Source: Tricholoma matsutake (Eukaryota > Basidiomycota > Agaricomycetes > Agaricales > Tricholomataceae). From it: a stretch of DNA of 64,000 bases. Shown piece by piece: positions 23,667 through 35,502 of the stretch. The notes under the pieces were generated by a model. It saw only the letters and a list, made by a program, of their open reading frames with translations. It searched no databases and had not been told where the DNA came from. A program made the position numbers and the translations under genes. The DNA lies in assembly GCA_026075535.2 (NCBI GenBank), contig AP026546.1:4836001-4900000 (forward strand), in the 5' to 3' direction. Positions within the stretch are counted from its first letter, which is position 1. Every line of letters begins with the position of its first letter.

Positions 23667-23832
23667 GGCCATAAGTAAGTTTTTTTTCTCTTATTTTTTT
23701 GGCCACTGACAAAACTTTTTAAGTACTAGCTACTGACTACGACGAGACTGGATGGAGCATGGGCCCTACATAATTTTTTTTGTTTGCTTTTTGTTTTTAT
23801 AAACTAACTAACTCGTTTCTTTTGTTTTATAG
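23667..23832 (+). other. Intron-like block in HP copy 1
   Basis: A splice-donor-like AAGTAAGTTTT is followed by T-rich sequence, a CTAACTAACTC branch-like site and an acceptor TTTTATAG before GTTCTACTCTACTGG. The acceptor region matches the reverse complement near 28835-28860. The block may be a real intron of a non-coding transcript or a relic of one. Confidence 0.5.
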
Positions 23833-24119
23833 GTTCTACTCTACTGGTAATGACGGCCAGACACGAGACAACCCAGCACACCCACCCCATGCCTGCGAGC
23901 CTCTGCTCGTAGGGTGGATCGTGAGTGTGTGCAGTCGACAATGATGACGACGCCACCGCCTACCAGCACCAGAACCCTGAGAATGCAAAGCACGGCCGCC
24001 AACCACAACGGACGACGACAACAGGGCCAACGACACACCACCTGCCTCCAGCCCCATGAGCCACTGCTCATGGGGTGGATTGCAGGTGGAATGGCGATGA
24101 CGGCCACCACACAGCGGGA

Positions 24120-24510
24120 GATGACCAGGATGGCAACAATGACCAGGACGGCAACAATGACCAGGACGGCAATGATGACCAGGATGGCAACAACGACCAG
24201 GACGGCAATGACAACCAGGATGGCAATGACAACCAGGATGGCAATGACAACCAGGATGGCAATGACAACCAGGATGGCAATGACAACCAGGATGGCAATG
24301 ACAACCAGGATGGCAATGACAACCAGGATGGCAATGACAACCAGGATGGCAATGACAACCAGGATGGCAATGACAACCAGGATGGCAATGACAACCAGGA
24401 TGGCAATGACAACCAGGATGGCAACAACAACCAGGACGGCAACAACAACCAGGACAGCAACAACAACCAGGACGGCAACAACAACCAGGATGACAACAAC
24501 AACCAGGAAG
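24120..24510 (+). repeat. 18 bp minisatellite GATGGCAATGACAACCAG
   Basis: About 20 units of the 18 bp word follow one another with few changes. Because 18 is divisible by three, all six frames stay open and give artificial proteins (for example Asp-Gly-Asn-Asp-Asn-Gln repeats). No initiation context or neighbouring domain supports coding. Confidence 0.92.
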
Positions 24511-24630
24511 GGCACGGCGACCAGGAGCAGCATGGAAACAATGCCCAGGATGGCAACGATGAGGATAGCGACAACGAAGGCCTGGCACCCAGGATGACGG
24601 GGACAGGACGACAGGCACAACTCACCAGGC

Positions 24631-24884
24631 TGCCCCCGCATTTTGCATGGGGTGGTTTTTTTCATTTTTTGTTTATGGTAATACCTTCCCCCTTGCCCAC
24701 GTTTTATGTGTGTGAGGGGTTTTTCTTTCTTTTTCTTTATAATTGTAGTGCTCCCCTCGCGTCGAATGCAAGGGGAGATTAGTTTTATATGTATATATTT
24801 GTAGGACTCCCCCTTGCACCTTGTGTGGGGGAGGTTTTTTATTATGTAATTAATGGTGTATCCCTCGCATCCAATGCGAGGGAT
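24631..24884. repeat. Cluster of five GC-rich hairpins, HP copy 1
   Basis: Stem-loops lie at 24632-24652, 24688-24719, 24751-24777, 24806-24834 and 24860-24884, separated by T-rich spacers. The last is perfect: ATCCCTCGCAT, loop CCA, ATGCGAGGGAT. The same five occur in order at 36051-36304, with sequence changes that mostly keep pairing. Confidence 0.85.
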
Positions 24885-24952
24885 GTAGTTAATAAATTTT
24901 ATTTGATCTTAATTGTGAGCTTCAAGAGAGAAATACCTAAGTTTGAGTTTGA

Positions 24953-25090
24953 GGGTATAAATACACTATTATATTGGCATCTAATAATTCTCCTGTGGCT
25001 CAACTGGTTAAGGACTTGTTTGGTTTGTCATGTGATTCTTGATCATGAGTTCCGGAGTTCAATCCCTGCTTTGAACAAATTTATTTTGTA
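24953..25090 (+). ncRNA. Pol III-like unit: TATA, box A, box B, T-run
   Basis: GGGTATAAATAC at 24953 lies ~40 bp before a box A-like TGGCTCAACTGG (24996-25007). A box B-like AGTTCAATCC follows (25056-25065) and then TTTT near 25084. It looks tRNA-derived, but acceptor and T stems do not fold well, so it is not an ordinary tRNA. The same unit is at 36372-36506. Confidence 0.45.
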
Positions 25091-25174
25091 GGTACTTTGT
25101 GAAATTCATGAAGTCCAAAGCACTTGAAACTTGTAAGATATCTCAAATTGACTTTCCATTATGGTATGACTTTA

Positions 25175-25345
25175 GGGTACTGAGTCCCACTAGGTTCCTG
25201 GTGAGTCCCACTGGAGTCCTGGTGAGTCCCACTGGATTCCTGGTGAGTCCCACTGGATTCCTGGCGAGTCCCACTGGAGTCCTGGTGAGTCCCACTGGAG
25301 TCCTGGTGAGTCCCACTGGATTCCTGGTCTTCCTGGTAGTCCTAC
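25175..25345 (+). repeat. 20 bp minisatellite GAGTCCCACTGGANTCCTGG
   Basis: About eight units of ~20 bp lie just inside the right terminal repeat of HP copy 1. They are the complement of the AGGACTCACCAGGACTC-type array that lies just inside the left end of HP copy 2 (34436-34905). Confidence 0.85.
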
Positions 25346-25445
25346 CAGGATTCCTCCAGGACTCTGTGGGGGAGTGTAAAGTTCAGGGTGTTCATGGGTA
25401 TGGGTACATGAAATTATACCCAGGGGTTACCCAAGTCATGCCCTA

Positions 25446-27508
25446 ACTTCAATGAAAACAAGGCATTAGAGCTTGAAGAAGTTCCAATTGAAGGGGAGTA
25501 CGAGATATTTACCAATTTGGACCTTCCCCAGCCATCCAATGCCTCTCAAATCATTCCAGAACCCTTGCCACCTGTTGAAAATGTACCAAATGCAACAAAT
25601 GAGATGCCTGAACCCAAAAATGTTGAAAATGCCACCAATGTTCCTTCTGATGTTGCAAAGACAAATCAGAGTATACCAGCCCCACACCAATGATCCATAA
25701 GGTGAAACTTGCTTCAAGGCCTTCCAAAATTTGAGGAAACAGAATATGGCCATGGAAAACACCAACACATTGCCACATCACATGCTAACCCCAGAGTTGC
25801 TGATTTTGAGGGAGCTTTCATGCTAGAAGCAGAAGGTTTGTTGGAACCAGGGGGAGTAGAACTGAATATTGACAAAACTGAGTGGTTTGGGGAAGTAATG
25901 GAGCAGGCAATGGTGATAAGTGAAGACAAACCATTTTTGACAGCAGCGTTAGGTGGTGATGAACATTCAGCTTGGACTGATGTGATCAATGCAGAGCTTG
26001 TCCAAATGGAGAAAGTCAATGCCTGGATCCCTGTCATTCCACCTCATGATGCAAATGTCATTCCCAGCCACTACATCTTTCACTGCAAACATGATGAGAC
26101 AGGTAATATTGTTCATTACAAGGCCTGTCTCATCATCGAAGGCTTCAAACAGCAATTTGGCATTGATTACATCAAAATGTTTGCTCCAACTGTTTGTGTG
26201 CCCACACTCCAAATCCTCCTGTCATTTGCAGCTCAGAAAGGTGCCACTGTCCATCACTGTGATGTGAAGAATGCATACTTCAACTCCCACCTACAAGACA
26301 ACATCACCCTATACTCCAAACTTCCTCCTGAATACAGTCAATTCTGCGAATTACTGCTGGAACTCAAGAACAAGCCTAACGTAGTCTGCAAGTGGCTCAT
26401 ATCAGTTTATGGGTCAAAACAGGGAGCTCACGATTGGTATACCAAGGTGAAGAAGTTTTTCACTGATCTCGGGTATTCAGTTTCCATTGCAGATGAGGCT
26501 GTGTTCTACAAATTTGACAGTAACATGTACACAATCGTTGCTGCCGCTACCAGTAATTTTACTGTAATTGCCAATTCCACCGAGAGTGCTAACGATCTGA
26601 TTCAGAAGCAACTTCCAAAATGCTTCAAAATCTCAGCCCTCAGACCCATTAACTGGCTACTTGGAGTCAGCATCACTTGAGACACCACCATCCGTACATT
26701 TTCACTGGGACAGCAAGCTTATATTGAACAAGTTCTTGCCCATTTTGGCCTTGAGAACATTCACACAGCTGTCACCCTGATGGAGGTAGGACTCAATCTC
26801 AACTCTGATTCACCCCACCTTTCACCCACTCTACTTACTCCTGCCGAGAAAACCAAGTATCATGAAATGATTGGTTGCCTCATGTACACCACTGTCATGA
26901 CATGTCTGGATATTGTGTTTGCAGTTTCCACTCTTTCCCAATACCTCAACACACCTCACACCACCCATCTTCAAGCAGTAACTCGGATTTTTTGTTATCT
27001 CTCTGGCACAAAGGATTTCAAACTTGGGGGTTCTCATTCTACTATTGCTGGGTATTCAGATGCGGATTGGGCTTCACAGATCCACCGCCACTCTATTTCT
27101 GGTTTTGTCTTCTTTGTTGGTATCAGAGCCATTTCTTGGAGTTCAAAGAAACAACTGATCCTTACTCTTTTGAGCACAGAGGCTGAATATGTTGCCCTCA
27201 CCCATTCTTCAAAGGATATCATTTGGATTCATAAATTACTTACTGAACTTTCTCCTATTTTTCCTTTTACAGTTCCTACTACTCTTCATTGTGATAACCA
27301 GGGTGCCATCCGTCTATCCAAGGATTCCACATTCCATGGCCACACCAAACATATCGATGTTCATTTTCATTTTATCCACCAAACTGTCTCCCATGGTTAT
27401 ATCACATTGCAATATTGCCCTACCGATGACATGATCACAGACATTTTCATGAAGCCACTCACCCATTTCAAGTTCAAGAAGTTCTGCAGCCTCCTTGGAA
27501 TCCTCTGA
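25446..27508 (+). pseudogene. Copia reverse transcriptase-RNase H
   Basis: After the hAT-like insertion the frame resumes at the integrase tail. Reverse transcriptase motifs follow: NAWIPVIPPHDANVIPSHYIF, the CDVKNAYFNSHL block and VYGSKQGAHDWYTK. At the catalytic site the residues are Ser-Asn (26552-26557, ATSNFTVIA) where Asp-Asp is expected. TGA 26678-26680 stops the frame at GVSIT, and the same frame continues with RNase H (GYSDADWA, STEAEY, HCDNQGA, all catalytic acids present) to TGA 27506-27508. The copy cannot transpose by itself. Confidence 0.9.
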
Positions 27509-27531
27509 GCCCATGTCCATCTCGAGGGGGA

Positions 27532-27780
27532 GTGTCATCATATTTGAGTGTCCCTGTGATGCCCATCATACCTGGTACTTCATTTATTCTTCATCACATT
27601 GTATTATTCCTATCATTTATTTAAATTCTCATTACTATGTAACACCAATAGTTGTATCTTGACACCTCAGTGTTGTTACCACTACTGAGGTGTAAGTTCT
27701 GTTTACCTTGCTTCATTATAACCTTTACTTACTTGTAGTAGTACTACATTATTCTTTCCAGGTACTACTACTCAATACAG
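27532..27780 (+). repeat. Copia 3' LTR (probable)
   Basis: The LTR starts TGTCATCATATTTGAG directly after a purine tract and could end at ...CTCAATACA near 27780. No second LTR is in the window for confirmation. Short repeats (TGTTGTTACCAC at 27671 and 27782, ACATTATTCTTTCCAG at 27745 and 27806) blur the right edge. Confidence 0.6.
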
Positions 27781-27839
27781 TGTTGTTACCACCCCTGAGG
27801 TTACTACATTATTCTTTCCAGCTTCTTGTTCCAGTTACC

Positions 27840-28960
27840 CTGGCACTGCAAGAAGCCCCCCTTACCATGTCATGGTGGCTCCCCCCATTGCATCGTGCAG
27901 TGAGTCAGCCCCCCATTTCATTGCCTCCTCAGCTCACAGCAGTGGTGGGTGGTGCTGTCATCCTCATTGACCCTCATTGTTGGTCCCCCTCTCCCCATCA
28001 TCACCCATATGCACCAGCCTTCCTCCCTATGAGCAGTTGCTCATAGTGGAGGAGTCTGCCATGGGTGTCATTGTCTCTCCCTCATTCCTGTCATTATGCT
28101 GTCCTGCATTGATGGTGCTGGTGCTGGTGCTGGTGCTGATGGTGTTGGCATCATTGTCATTGTCTCCTCCCCTCCCTCCCCTCCCCCTTCTTGCTCGTCA
28201 TCATTGTGGAGATGGTGGCAGGCTCACTAGCACCCATTCCACCCTGTGAGCAAGGGCTCGCAGTGGTGGGGGCAAGGTGCTGGGGTGCTGTCTTATCTCA
28301 TCTCCATCCACCTGGTGTTGTATCCGAGCTGCACCTATGATCCACCTTACCAGAAGTTGCTCATAGGCATGGGGTGGATGCCGCAATTGTTATTCCACCC
28401 ATGATCCACCCCATGAGCAATTGCTTGTGAGGCTGGGGGCAGGTTGTGCATCATCTGTCGCTGTTGTTGCTGGGGATGTCATCCCCTGTTGTTCCTGTAG
28501 CCATGGAGGGGTGTTGTCATTGTCTCACCCATGATCCACCCCACAAGCAGTTGCTCATGAGGCTGGGACAGGTGGTGTGGTCATTGGGTTGTCATCTGCT
28601 GGTAGCACCCATGATCCATCCTATAAGCAGTTGCTCATAAGGTGGGTGCTGGGTCGATGTTTTGCATTGTGTAGCAGTGAAGTGGCACCGAGAGCAGTGG
28701 CTGGTGCTTACCTCCATATGTCTCCTGGTGCCTCCCTGTTCTCCTAAATATAATTGAGATCCCTCACATCCCATTTGGATGGGGAGGAGGGGTAGCATGG
28801 GTGGGTGTGGGTTGTGCCATGTTAACACCTGTCATCACCAGTAGTATAGATCCTAAGAATAAAAAAGTATAGTTAGTTAGCTTATAAAAAAAAGAAATGA
28901 ACAAAGAAAAGTGCACCCTGGAGCCCAAATGACAGCAACCCATCATTTGGGCTTATGTTG
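27840..28960 (-). mobile_element. HP-like body, reverse orientation, ends unclear
   Basis: The stretch holds several GAGC/GCTC palindromes (28027-28046 CTATGAGC-agtt-GCTCATAG; 28244-28263 CTGTGAGC-aagg-GCTCGCAG; others near 28405, 28540 and 28625). On the minus strand it has the hairpin AGCCCAAATGA/TCATTTGGGCT (28922-28953) followed by an intron-like block ending TTCTTAG near 28852. The order mirrors HP copy 1 in reverse. Terminal repeats were not found. Confidence 0.55.
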
Positions 28961-29724
28961 CATCTGAAATGGGTCATTTGCAGCCACTCGCAGCTCTTGC
29001 AAGTGTGGGAGTGGGCATGGGTATGGTGACAGTGGGTGGTAATGGAGTTGTTGTGGTAGCAGTGTGAGGGGAGGCATCATTGTTGATAGTGGTGGTCACT
29101 CCAAAGGGTTACATGTCAGAGTGGAGTTTGAAAGGATGACAAAAATGGGATGTGAAAATGAAATTGAAAATGAGCCAAAAATGGCCCAAAAATGGCTATT
29201 GTGAACAACCCTATTGATCCCATAAAGACTGAAATGTAGGTGTCACAGTACCATCCTCAAGTAGTGCATGTGTGATCTCAAGGGTTCCACAAGGGTTTTG
29301 AAGGATATTCCAGCATTAAGACAAATTACTTATTTAGTGATACTGTGGCTGGGGCCTTCATGACCTATTTACTCCTACATTTATTCTGTGTAAGCCTACC
29401 ATCATATGAACAACACCACGACTGTGTGTGATCTCCAAATTGTAATTCTCAATAGGGATTCTGGAGCCCTTCAGCAACACATCTATAATTAGACAACATC
29501 AATCAAACCCTGATGTTTGGCCACCATAGTTCACCATCAGACTGTAAATTGGGCTGGTTGGCATCACGGGGGTGTAAATTGAACTGTAAATTGACCTCAA
29601 TTTATGGTAAATTATCAGTCAATAAGTACTTAAGCTGCCAAAATCACTACTTAATGCACTTAATGATCTGAGCCAGCTACAATACAAGTCTTGTTTTGTA
29701 GCTAAAATGAGTGCATATCCCCAC
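28961..29724. other. Unassigned sequence
   Basis: No reading frame or domain was recognised. A short run of ATGGCCCAAAAATGGC-like words lies at 29175-29200. The region separates the reverse HP-like body from the left end of the second 3.1 kb-type hAT-like element. Confidence 0.4.
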
Positions 29725-29846
29725 TAGGGAGTGACACGGGTAACCCCTGGGTATATTTTTTCATACCCCTACCCATACCCATGAACATCATACCCACATG
29801 GGGGACGGTTCCTTGATCTCATACTGCCACCACACCGACTTTTCCC

Positions 29847-31808
29847 ATGGTTCATAGAACCAAAGGAGAAGAGAAGGAGGCTGCATCGAGGAATAGAATA
29901 GTGTCTATACACATCCTACAATACCCACCCATGGTACATACCAATATGTCTCAACCAGCATCCACAACCCCACAAACGAGACAAAAAACAAACACGTCAA
30001 CAATGAAAAAAACCCAAAAAGAGCTCGAGAATGCAGAGGGCATGGCCACTGACATAAGGACAAAGGAGCAAGCCATCAACTTCCTGACATCGAAGGACTA
30101 CTTAATACATGGTAACCCCATTGATCTACCTACATTATCTTATGTACTTTTACAGCTTGCGAGTGTGGCGTCTAGAGGGCTGAAAGCTTTAACTGATGGG
30201 ATTGGGGCAGTCGCATTTATTCTGACTGATGTGAACAGACAACAAACTGCAGATGCGATCACATCATCAGTCAAGAGCCAACTGGATGAATACATGGAAA
30301 GCTTCACCGCCAATGTTGAGACGATGCGTGATGCAGTGGAACATGTAACGGCAGCTGCAAAAGAGATTGCCAGCAAAATGGACGACTTCAAGGATGGTTT
30401 CCAAGAAATGGTGGAGCAACTAATGCAAGCAATGCAAGATTTCACAGAAAAAACGATGGAGAATCTAGCAACGACAACAGCAACACCTCACCACACCCAC
30501 CAAGTTGCAACATATGCCTTTGCTGCACAACAACAGATCCCCATGGCACATGCATCCACAATATCAAGGGGAGACATTACTGATAAGCAAATCTTAATAC
30601 AAAAAGACAAAGATGCCACTGACAATGCACTTGAACCCCTCTCAGAGAAAGACTTAGTAGTAAAAGCTAACACCACTTTAGATCTCATGGGAATCGAAGC
30701 AGACAACAAGCCTCCAGGGATGGCCTTTGTTGGGGCAAGGAAACTACAAAATGGGAGCGTTTTATACCAACTAAGCACCAAGGAGGCCGCAAGCTAGCTG
30801 AAACAAGACGATGTACAAAAATCCTTCATGGCAAACTACGGCGGCACGTCCAATATGCGCAACAAGCTATACTACGTCATTGCAGAGTTCATCCCCACCA
30901 CATTCAAAGCAGGTTCCAGCTACATACACACAAGAGTGGAGGAAGACAGTGGACTATGCTCCAACACCAAAGCATACTCAAAATACATCAAGCCAGCACA
31001 CCTACGCACCAGTAACCAAAAGGTGGCCCATGTAGTATATGGCTTCAACAGTCAGAACGGAGCCAATTCAGCGATTGAATGGAGAATGTTAATCGAAGGG
31101 AAACACGTAAACACACGTAAAATGTTAACTGAACTGCGAAGATGCTTAAAGTGCCAAAAATTCAGTCATTACATACTGGATTGTAAGGCAACACACAACA
31201 TTTGTGCACAGTGTGGCGAGCAGCACCGAACCTCACAGTGCACCATCACAGACACAATGAACTTCTGCTGTACTAACTGCACAGGAACCGGTGCCAAAGG
31301 ACACGGAACAGCAGACAGGAATTGCTCAGCATTCAAGGCAGAGAAGGAAAAGATTCAAAAGCGGATCCCAAAGAATAAGTACAAGTATTTCCCTACTGAA
31401 ATCCCATGTACATGGCAACTACTGAATGAGCCGGACACACACAGAGACCTCCAACAACAGTGACACAACCCAAATGCGAACCAGTATACACCCACCGGAG
31501 ATCCAAGAAACCAACAGGGCTTCATGGACAACTGACAAGAAGTCTGACATCAACGCGGTAGACCACCACCCATGCAGAACTGGCTAACAGACAATGGATG
31601 GCCAGTCAAGCCAATGCAAATGATGCTAGATAACTACATCGACAGTGCCCGTCTGACCGGTCAGTCAAATGAACCCAGACAACAAAACCTGCCACATCAG
31701 AATCTATCATGGGCAGACCAAGTCATAAATGGCCAAGACATGGAGATGCCACCAAATGCAACGAGACCACCAACGAATAGGGAGCATACACCTCTTGACT
31801 ATATCTGA
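29847..31808 (+). pseudogene. LINE ORF1 (nucleic-acid binding Gag-like protein)
   Basis: One frame runs from ATG 29847 (or 29946, MSQPASTTPQ) to TGA at 31806-31808. The N-terminal half is helical and coiled-coil-like (DAVEHVTAAAKEIASKMDDF). Three CCHC-type knuckles follow: CLKCQKFSHYILDC, CAQCGEQHRTSQC and CCTNC...HGTADRNC. Such proteins coat the LINE RNA. In-frame stops are TAG 30795, where a Trp is likely, and TGA 31461, 31533 and 31545. There is no frameshift in nearly 2 kb. Confidence 0.88.
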
Positions 31809-31816
31809 AGACCAAG

Positions 31817-34250
31817 AATGCAAACAAACCCAACGACTGCTACAAATATGGCAGCAAAACATCAATAAATCCTTGCTAAGCCAACTTGACTTACTGCAAA
31901 GCCTGAAATAAAATGAGTATGACGTATGCGCAATACAAGAACCCTATATTGACTTCCAAAGCACCACATGTGCAAACCACAACTGGATGACAATATACCC
32001 CAATATGCATAAAATGCACCCCAACAGTACAAGGTCTGTCATACTCATTAATACTAACCTCTTAACAGATGCATGGAAACAAATTAACTTTGATCATCCC
32101 AACATAACTGCAGTAGAAATAACAGGACAATTTGGTATGTTAAGAATTATCAATATATACAACAATGGGAAAAACAATAATGCACTGACACACATATCCA
32201 CATTCATGCAAGATCGAGAAAGACAGCAAAACATAACAGGACCTCTATATACCATATGGATGGGAGACTTCAACCGCCACCATCTGCTATGGGACAAACC
32301 CCGTAATGCTCATCTCTTCACAACAGAAAACCTCGAGCTAGTGCAACCGCTACTGAACATGCTAGGATGACACAATATGAAGATGGCCCTACCCCATTCA
32401 TACCAATGCTATGATCACATAGCACTGGCAACCACACAAGAATCGATAACATCTTCTGTACGGAAGGGCTCATGGATGCAATTATAAAGTGCAACACCGA
32501 AGACTCAACACGACCAATAAAAACGGACCACTATCCAATAGTCACGCAAATTGACATCCACGCACCAAGGACAGTGTGGAAACCAAGATGCAACTTCAGA
32601 CTAATGGACTGGACAGAACTGGTAAAGACCCTGAAAGATGACCTCGCTAACATCCTACCACCCACAGAAATAGCCAGTATACAAGAATTCAACGACAAGC
32701 TCAAGACCCTGAATGAGAAGATACAAAATGCCATCGAGAAACACATCAAGCTAACAACACTGAGCCCATACTTGAAGAGATGGTGGATGAAGGAACTAGC
32801 TGATGAGAAGAAGAAGATGCAACAGCTTGGAGGAAGGTCGAAATACCATCACCAGAATGCCCAACACCCAGTACATGCGGAATATTGGCGACAATGCAAT
32901 CAATATTCGGAGATGATATGAATGGCAAAGGCAGAACATTGGGTGGAATGGCTAGAGGGGCTCGATGAATCGAGCATTTGGCAGGCAAGTAAACTAGTAA
33001 TGTCACCAGCAACTGATGCAGGCAGAGCTAAAATCCCAATGCTACAAGTCAAAGACCCGATAACAAAACAGGTGACGAGAGAAGCGATGGACAATAAAAG
33101 CAAGGGCCAACTCTTTTACAACATGTTCTTCGCACCACCAAACCCGAACACAATGGCGGTACCACACAACTTTCATTATCTGGTGCCACAATGGACTTTC
33201 ATGAATATTACTGATGAACAGATCCATCAAGCAATCAAGAAAATGAAGCCATACAAAGCCACCAGAAGTGGAACCGTACCAAACTCAGTATTTATAAATG
33301 CCAGAGAAGAACTTGTTCCACATTTAGGTCCACTCTTTTGAGCTACTAACATGCTACAATACTATCCACAGGAATGGGCGACTACAGAAACTTTGATCCT
33401 GAAAAAACCTGGGAAACCGGACTACTCCTCCCCATCAGCATGGTGCCAAATTGTACTATCAGACGGAATGGCACGGCTACTTAACAGTTGCCAAATGGAT
33501 GACATTGTCACCATGTGTGAGAAATACAATATCCTCCTGGCCAACCATTTCGGAGCGAGACCAGGACACACCACCACTGACTCAATACACATGCTAACAA
33601 AAACTGTGAAAGATGCATGGCACAAAGGGCAAGTTGTTTCAGCCCTATTCCTAGACGTTAAAGGTGCATTTCCTAGTGTAGACATCAACAGACTCATACA
33701 CAACATGAAGAAAAGGGGGATACCACAAGAATACACAGAATGGATGGAATGAAGACTCGGAAATCGACGAACAACTTTACCCTTCGATGACTACCAAACA
33801 GCTATGGTCATTGTAGCGAACAGTTTAGACCAGGGAGACCCTTTTTCAGGAATTTGCTATCTGATATATAATGCTGACCTCACAAAAATACCAATTCTTA
33901 GATTAGGTGAATGGATACTACTATTCGTGGATGACGCAGCAATAATCATTGTTGGAAAAGACTTCTTCGAGACTCATGCAAAGCTACACGACATCATGAA
34001 CCATATGGGAGGCATCTTCGAATGGGCTAGAGACCACAATTGCAAATTTGGAGTCAAAAAATTCCAGCTCATAGATATCACGAGGAGACTCGCCCCAAAC
34101 CCTTTAAACCCCAAGAAGAGGATACCAATGCCCAGATGGACCCTGATACTCAGAGACAAACACATACTGTCCAAGGACACAACTAGATTCCTGGGTGTGA
34201 TAGTCGACAACAGGTTGAATTGGAAAGGACAGTGCGCTGTGGCCCAAGCT
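31817..34250 (+). pseudogene. LINE ORF2 part 1: endonuclease and reverse transcriptase
   Basis: The apurinic-type endonuclease lies at 31840-32440, with CAIQEPY and the WMGDFNRHH motif. A linker leads to the reverse transcriptase (33200-34230), which has the LDVKGAFPSVD block and an intact LFVDDAAII catalytic site. The frame changes once near 32400-32460. Stops in frame are TAA 31909 and TGA 32368, 32919, 33339 and 33750. At 32919 the related LINE at 41861-43307 has CGA. The frame is cut at QCAVA by HP copy 2. Confidence 0.9.
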
Positions 34251-34435
34251 CTTTACACTGCCCCACATATTCCTGGTTATCCCTGCCACAGCTATTGTTC
34301 ACCAAATGTTGCATTCCTGGCTGTTTTTCCTCCAGTGGGATTCCTGGTAAATCAGGCTCTTCCTGGTACTATTCCAGGAATTCCCCAGGACTTGGACTCT
34401 CAGGAATCTGGGGGGACTGACCAGGAATCCTGTAG

Positions 34436-34905
34436 GACTCTATAAGAGTAACCAGGACTCTGTAGGACTCATCAGGACTCATCAGGACTCACCAGGACTC
34501 ATCAGGACTCACCAGAACTCACCAGGACTCATCAGGACTCATCAGGACTCACCAGAACTCACCAGGACTCATCAGGACTCACCAGGACTCATGAGGACTC
34601 ACCAGGACTCATGAGGACTCACCAGGACTCATGAGGACTCACCAGGACTCATGAGGACTCACCAGGACTCATGAGGACTCACCAGGACTCATGAGGACTC
34701 ACCAGGACTCATGAGGACTCACCAGGACTCATGAGGACTCACCAGGACTCATGAGGACTCACCAGGACTCATGAGGACTCACCAGGACTCATGAGGACTC
34801 ACCAGGACTCATCGGGACTCATCAGGACTCATCAGGACTCACCAGGACTCATCAGGACTCACCAGGACTCACCAGGACTCACCAGGACTCACCAGGAATC
34901 CAGTA
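34436..34905 (+). repeat. 10/20 bp minisatellite AGGACTCACC / AGGACTCATG
   Basis: About 47 decamers alternate AGGACTCACC with AGGACTCATC or AGGACTCATG. The middle of the array is highly homogeneous, so it expanded recently. Its complement, with GTGAGTCC words, lies at the opposite end of the element (36602-36650) in few copies. Confidence 0.92.
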
Positions 34906-34944
34906 GGATTTAACCAGGAGTCCTTACTACTACTAAGTAATAAA

Positions 34945-35033
34945 ATAAATGACATGAGCTGAAATTGAACCCTAGGCATGAGACAACAACATTTTAGCAT
35001 AGCCAATGTAACCACTACACCACATAGACTTAT
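34945..35033 (-). ncRNA. tRNA-like sequence with box A and box B
   Basis: On the minus strand TGGTGTAGTGGTTA (box A-like) is followed ~40 nt later by GGGTTCAATTTC (box B-like). Acceptor pairing is poor. It faces outward from HP copy 2, while the unit at the other end (36372-36506) faces the opposite way. Confidence 0.4.
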
Positions 35034-35260
35034 GAGGTATGTCCACTTACTGCTCTAGGTACTATTGGGGTGGCTGTGCATGACAAAGCACACAGCTGCA
35101 TATCAACATTGCCAGCTCATCATCCACCATCATCACCACTCTTGACGACGATGCAACCTCCCTTCCACTGCCTCCCCTCTGTCAACACTTGTTGCCACTG
35201 CTCCTATGGCCACCACCACCTTGTCTGATGCCGCCAACAGCTGCATTTGAACCACCTCAG

Positions 35261-35351
35261 GCCCAAATGATGACAGATGTCATTTGGGGCCCAGGTAATG
35301 TTTTTTACTTTTTTTTTATTGAACTAACTAATATTTTCTTTCCTTCTTTAG
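35261..35351 (+). other. Hairpin plus intron-like block 1 in HP copy 2
   Basis: GCCCAAATGA (35261) pairs with TCATTTGGGGC (35280-35290). Directly after it, CCAGGTAATG starts a T-rich block with GAACTAACTAA and the acceptor TTCTTTAG at 35351. Confidence 0.65.
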
Positions 35352-35502
35352 GTTCTAACTATATCATGACAACAAGACAACACCAAATGACAAATGAAGA
35401 ACAACGAGCAAGCAACAGACAACAGACAACAAACAACAAACAACAAACAACAAATGAAGAAATGGAGAACAACGATGCAGAGAGGTAAGGCCATAAGGAA
35501 AC

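Larger units (their letters stand above)
23312..25380. mobile_element. HP element copy 1 (hairpin-rich, non-autonomous)
   Basis: Terminal inverted repeats of ~37 bp lie at 23314-23350 and 25345-25381 (CTTCATCCTCCCCCACG... against CTTTACACTCCCCCACA..., both continuing ATTCCTGGAGGAATCC or close to it). A candidate imperfect 8 bp duplication is GTTCAGAG (23304-23311) / GTTCAGGG (25381-25388). Inside are GAGC/GCTC palindromes, intron-like blocks, an 18 bp minisatellite, five GC-rich hairpins and a Pol III-like unit. The class of transposase that moves it is unknown. A second copy lies at 34251-36707. Confidence 0.75.
22325..25445. mobile_element. hAT-like non-autonomous element, 3.1 kb
   Basis: The ends are TAAGGCATGACTCAGG on the left and, reverse complemented, TAGGGCATGACTTGGG on the right. 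A perfect 8 bp duplication ACTTCAAT flanks it (22317-22324 and 25446-25453), which suggests a hAT-type transposase. The outer parts are rich in TACCCATGGGTA-like words. It holds an 80 bp tandem repeat (22650-23170) and a nested HP element (23312-25380). No transposase is encoded. A partly matching copy lies at 29725-29802 plus 38525-39606. Confidence 0.9.
18520..27780 (+). mobile_element. Ty1/copia retrotransposon, 5'-truncated, multiply interrupted
   Basis: The order gag, protease, integrase, reverse transcriptase, RNase H defines a Ty1/copia element. It lacks a recognisable 5' LTR and the N-terminus of Gag. It is interrupted by a 686 bp hAT-like element (18728-19413), a ~1 kb insertion (~21065-22050) and a 3.1 kb hAT-like element (22325-25445). 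Removing each hAT-like insertion with one copy of its duplication restores the reading frame across the junction. A purine-rich tract (GAGGGGGAGTG) precedes the 3' LTR. Confidence 0.9.

Noticed and set aside
23836..24782. Long open frames on both strands encoding Asp-Asn-Gln, Cys-His-Pro-Gly, Val-Ile-Ala-Leu or Trp-Leu-Ser-Leu repeats
   Set aside because: They are translations of an 18 bp minisatellite. A period divisible by three keeps every frame open, and there is no flanking domain or consistent start.
24953..25090. Functional tRNA gene
   Set aside because: Box A and box B are good, but acceptor and T stems do not pair and the loop lengths are wrong. It was kept only as a Pol III-like unit.
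27840..28960. Protein-coding frames with poly-Leu/Pro character
   Set aside because: They coincide with palindromes and T/C-rich hairpin DNA shared with HP elements and have no conserved start.
34436..34905. Regular repeat array reminiscent of CRISPR
   Set aside because: The decamers are contiguous with no unique spacers, there are no cas genes, and the genome is eukaryotic.
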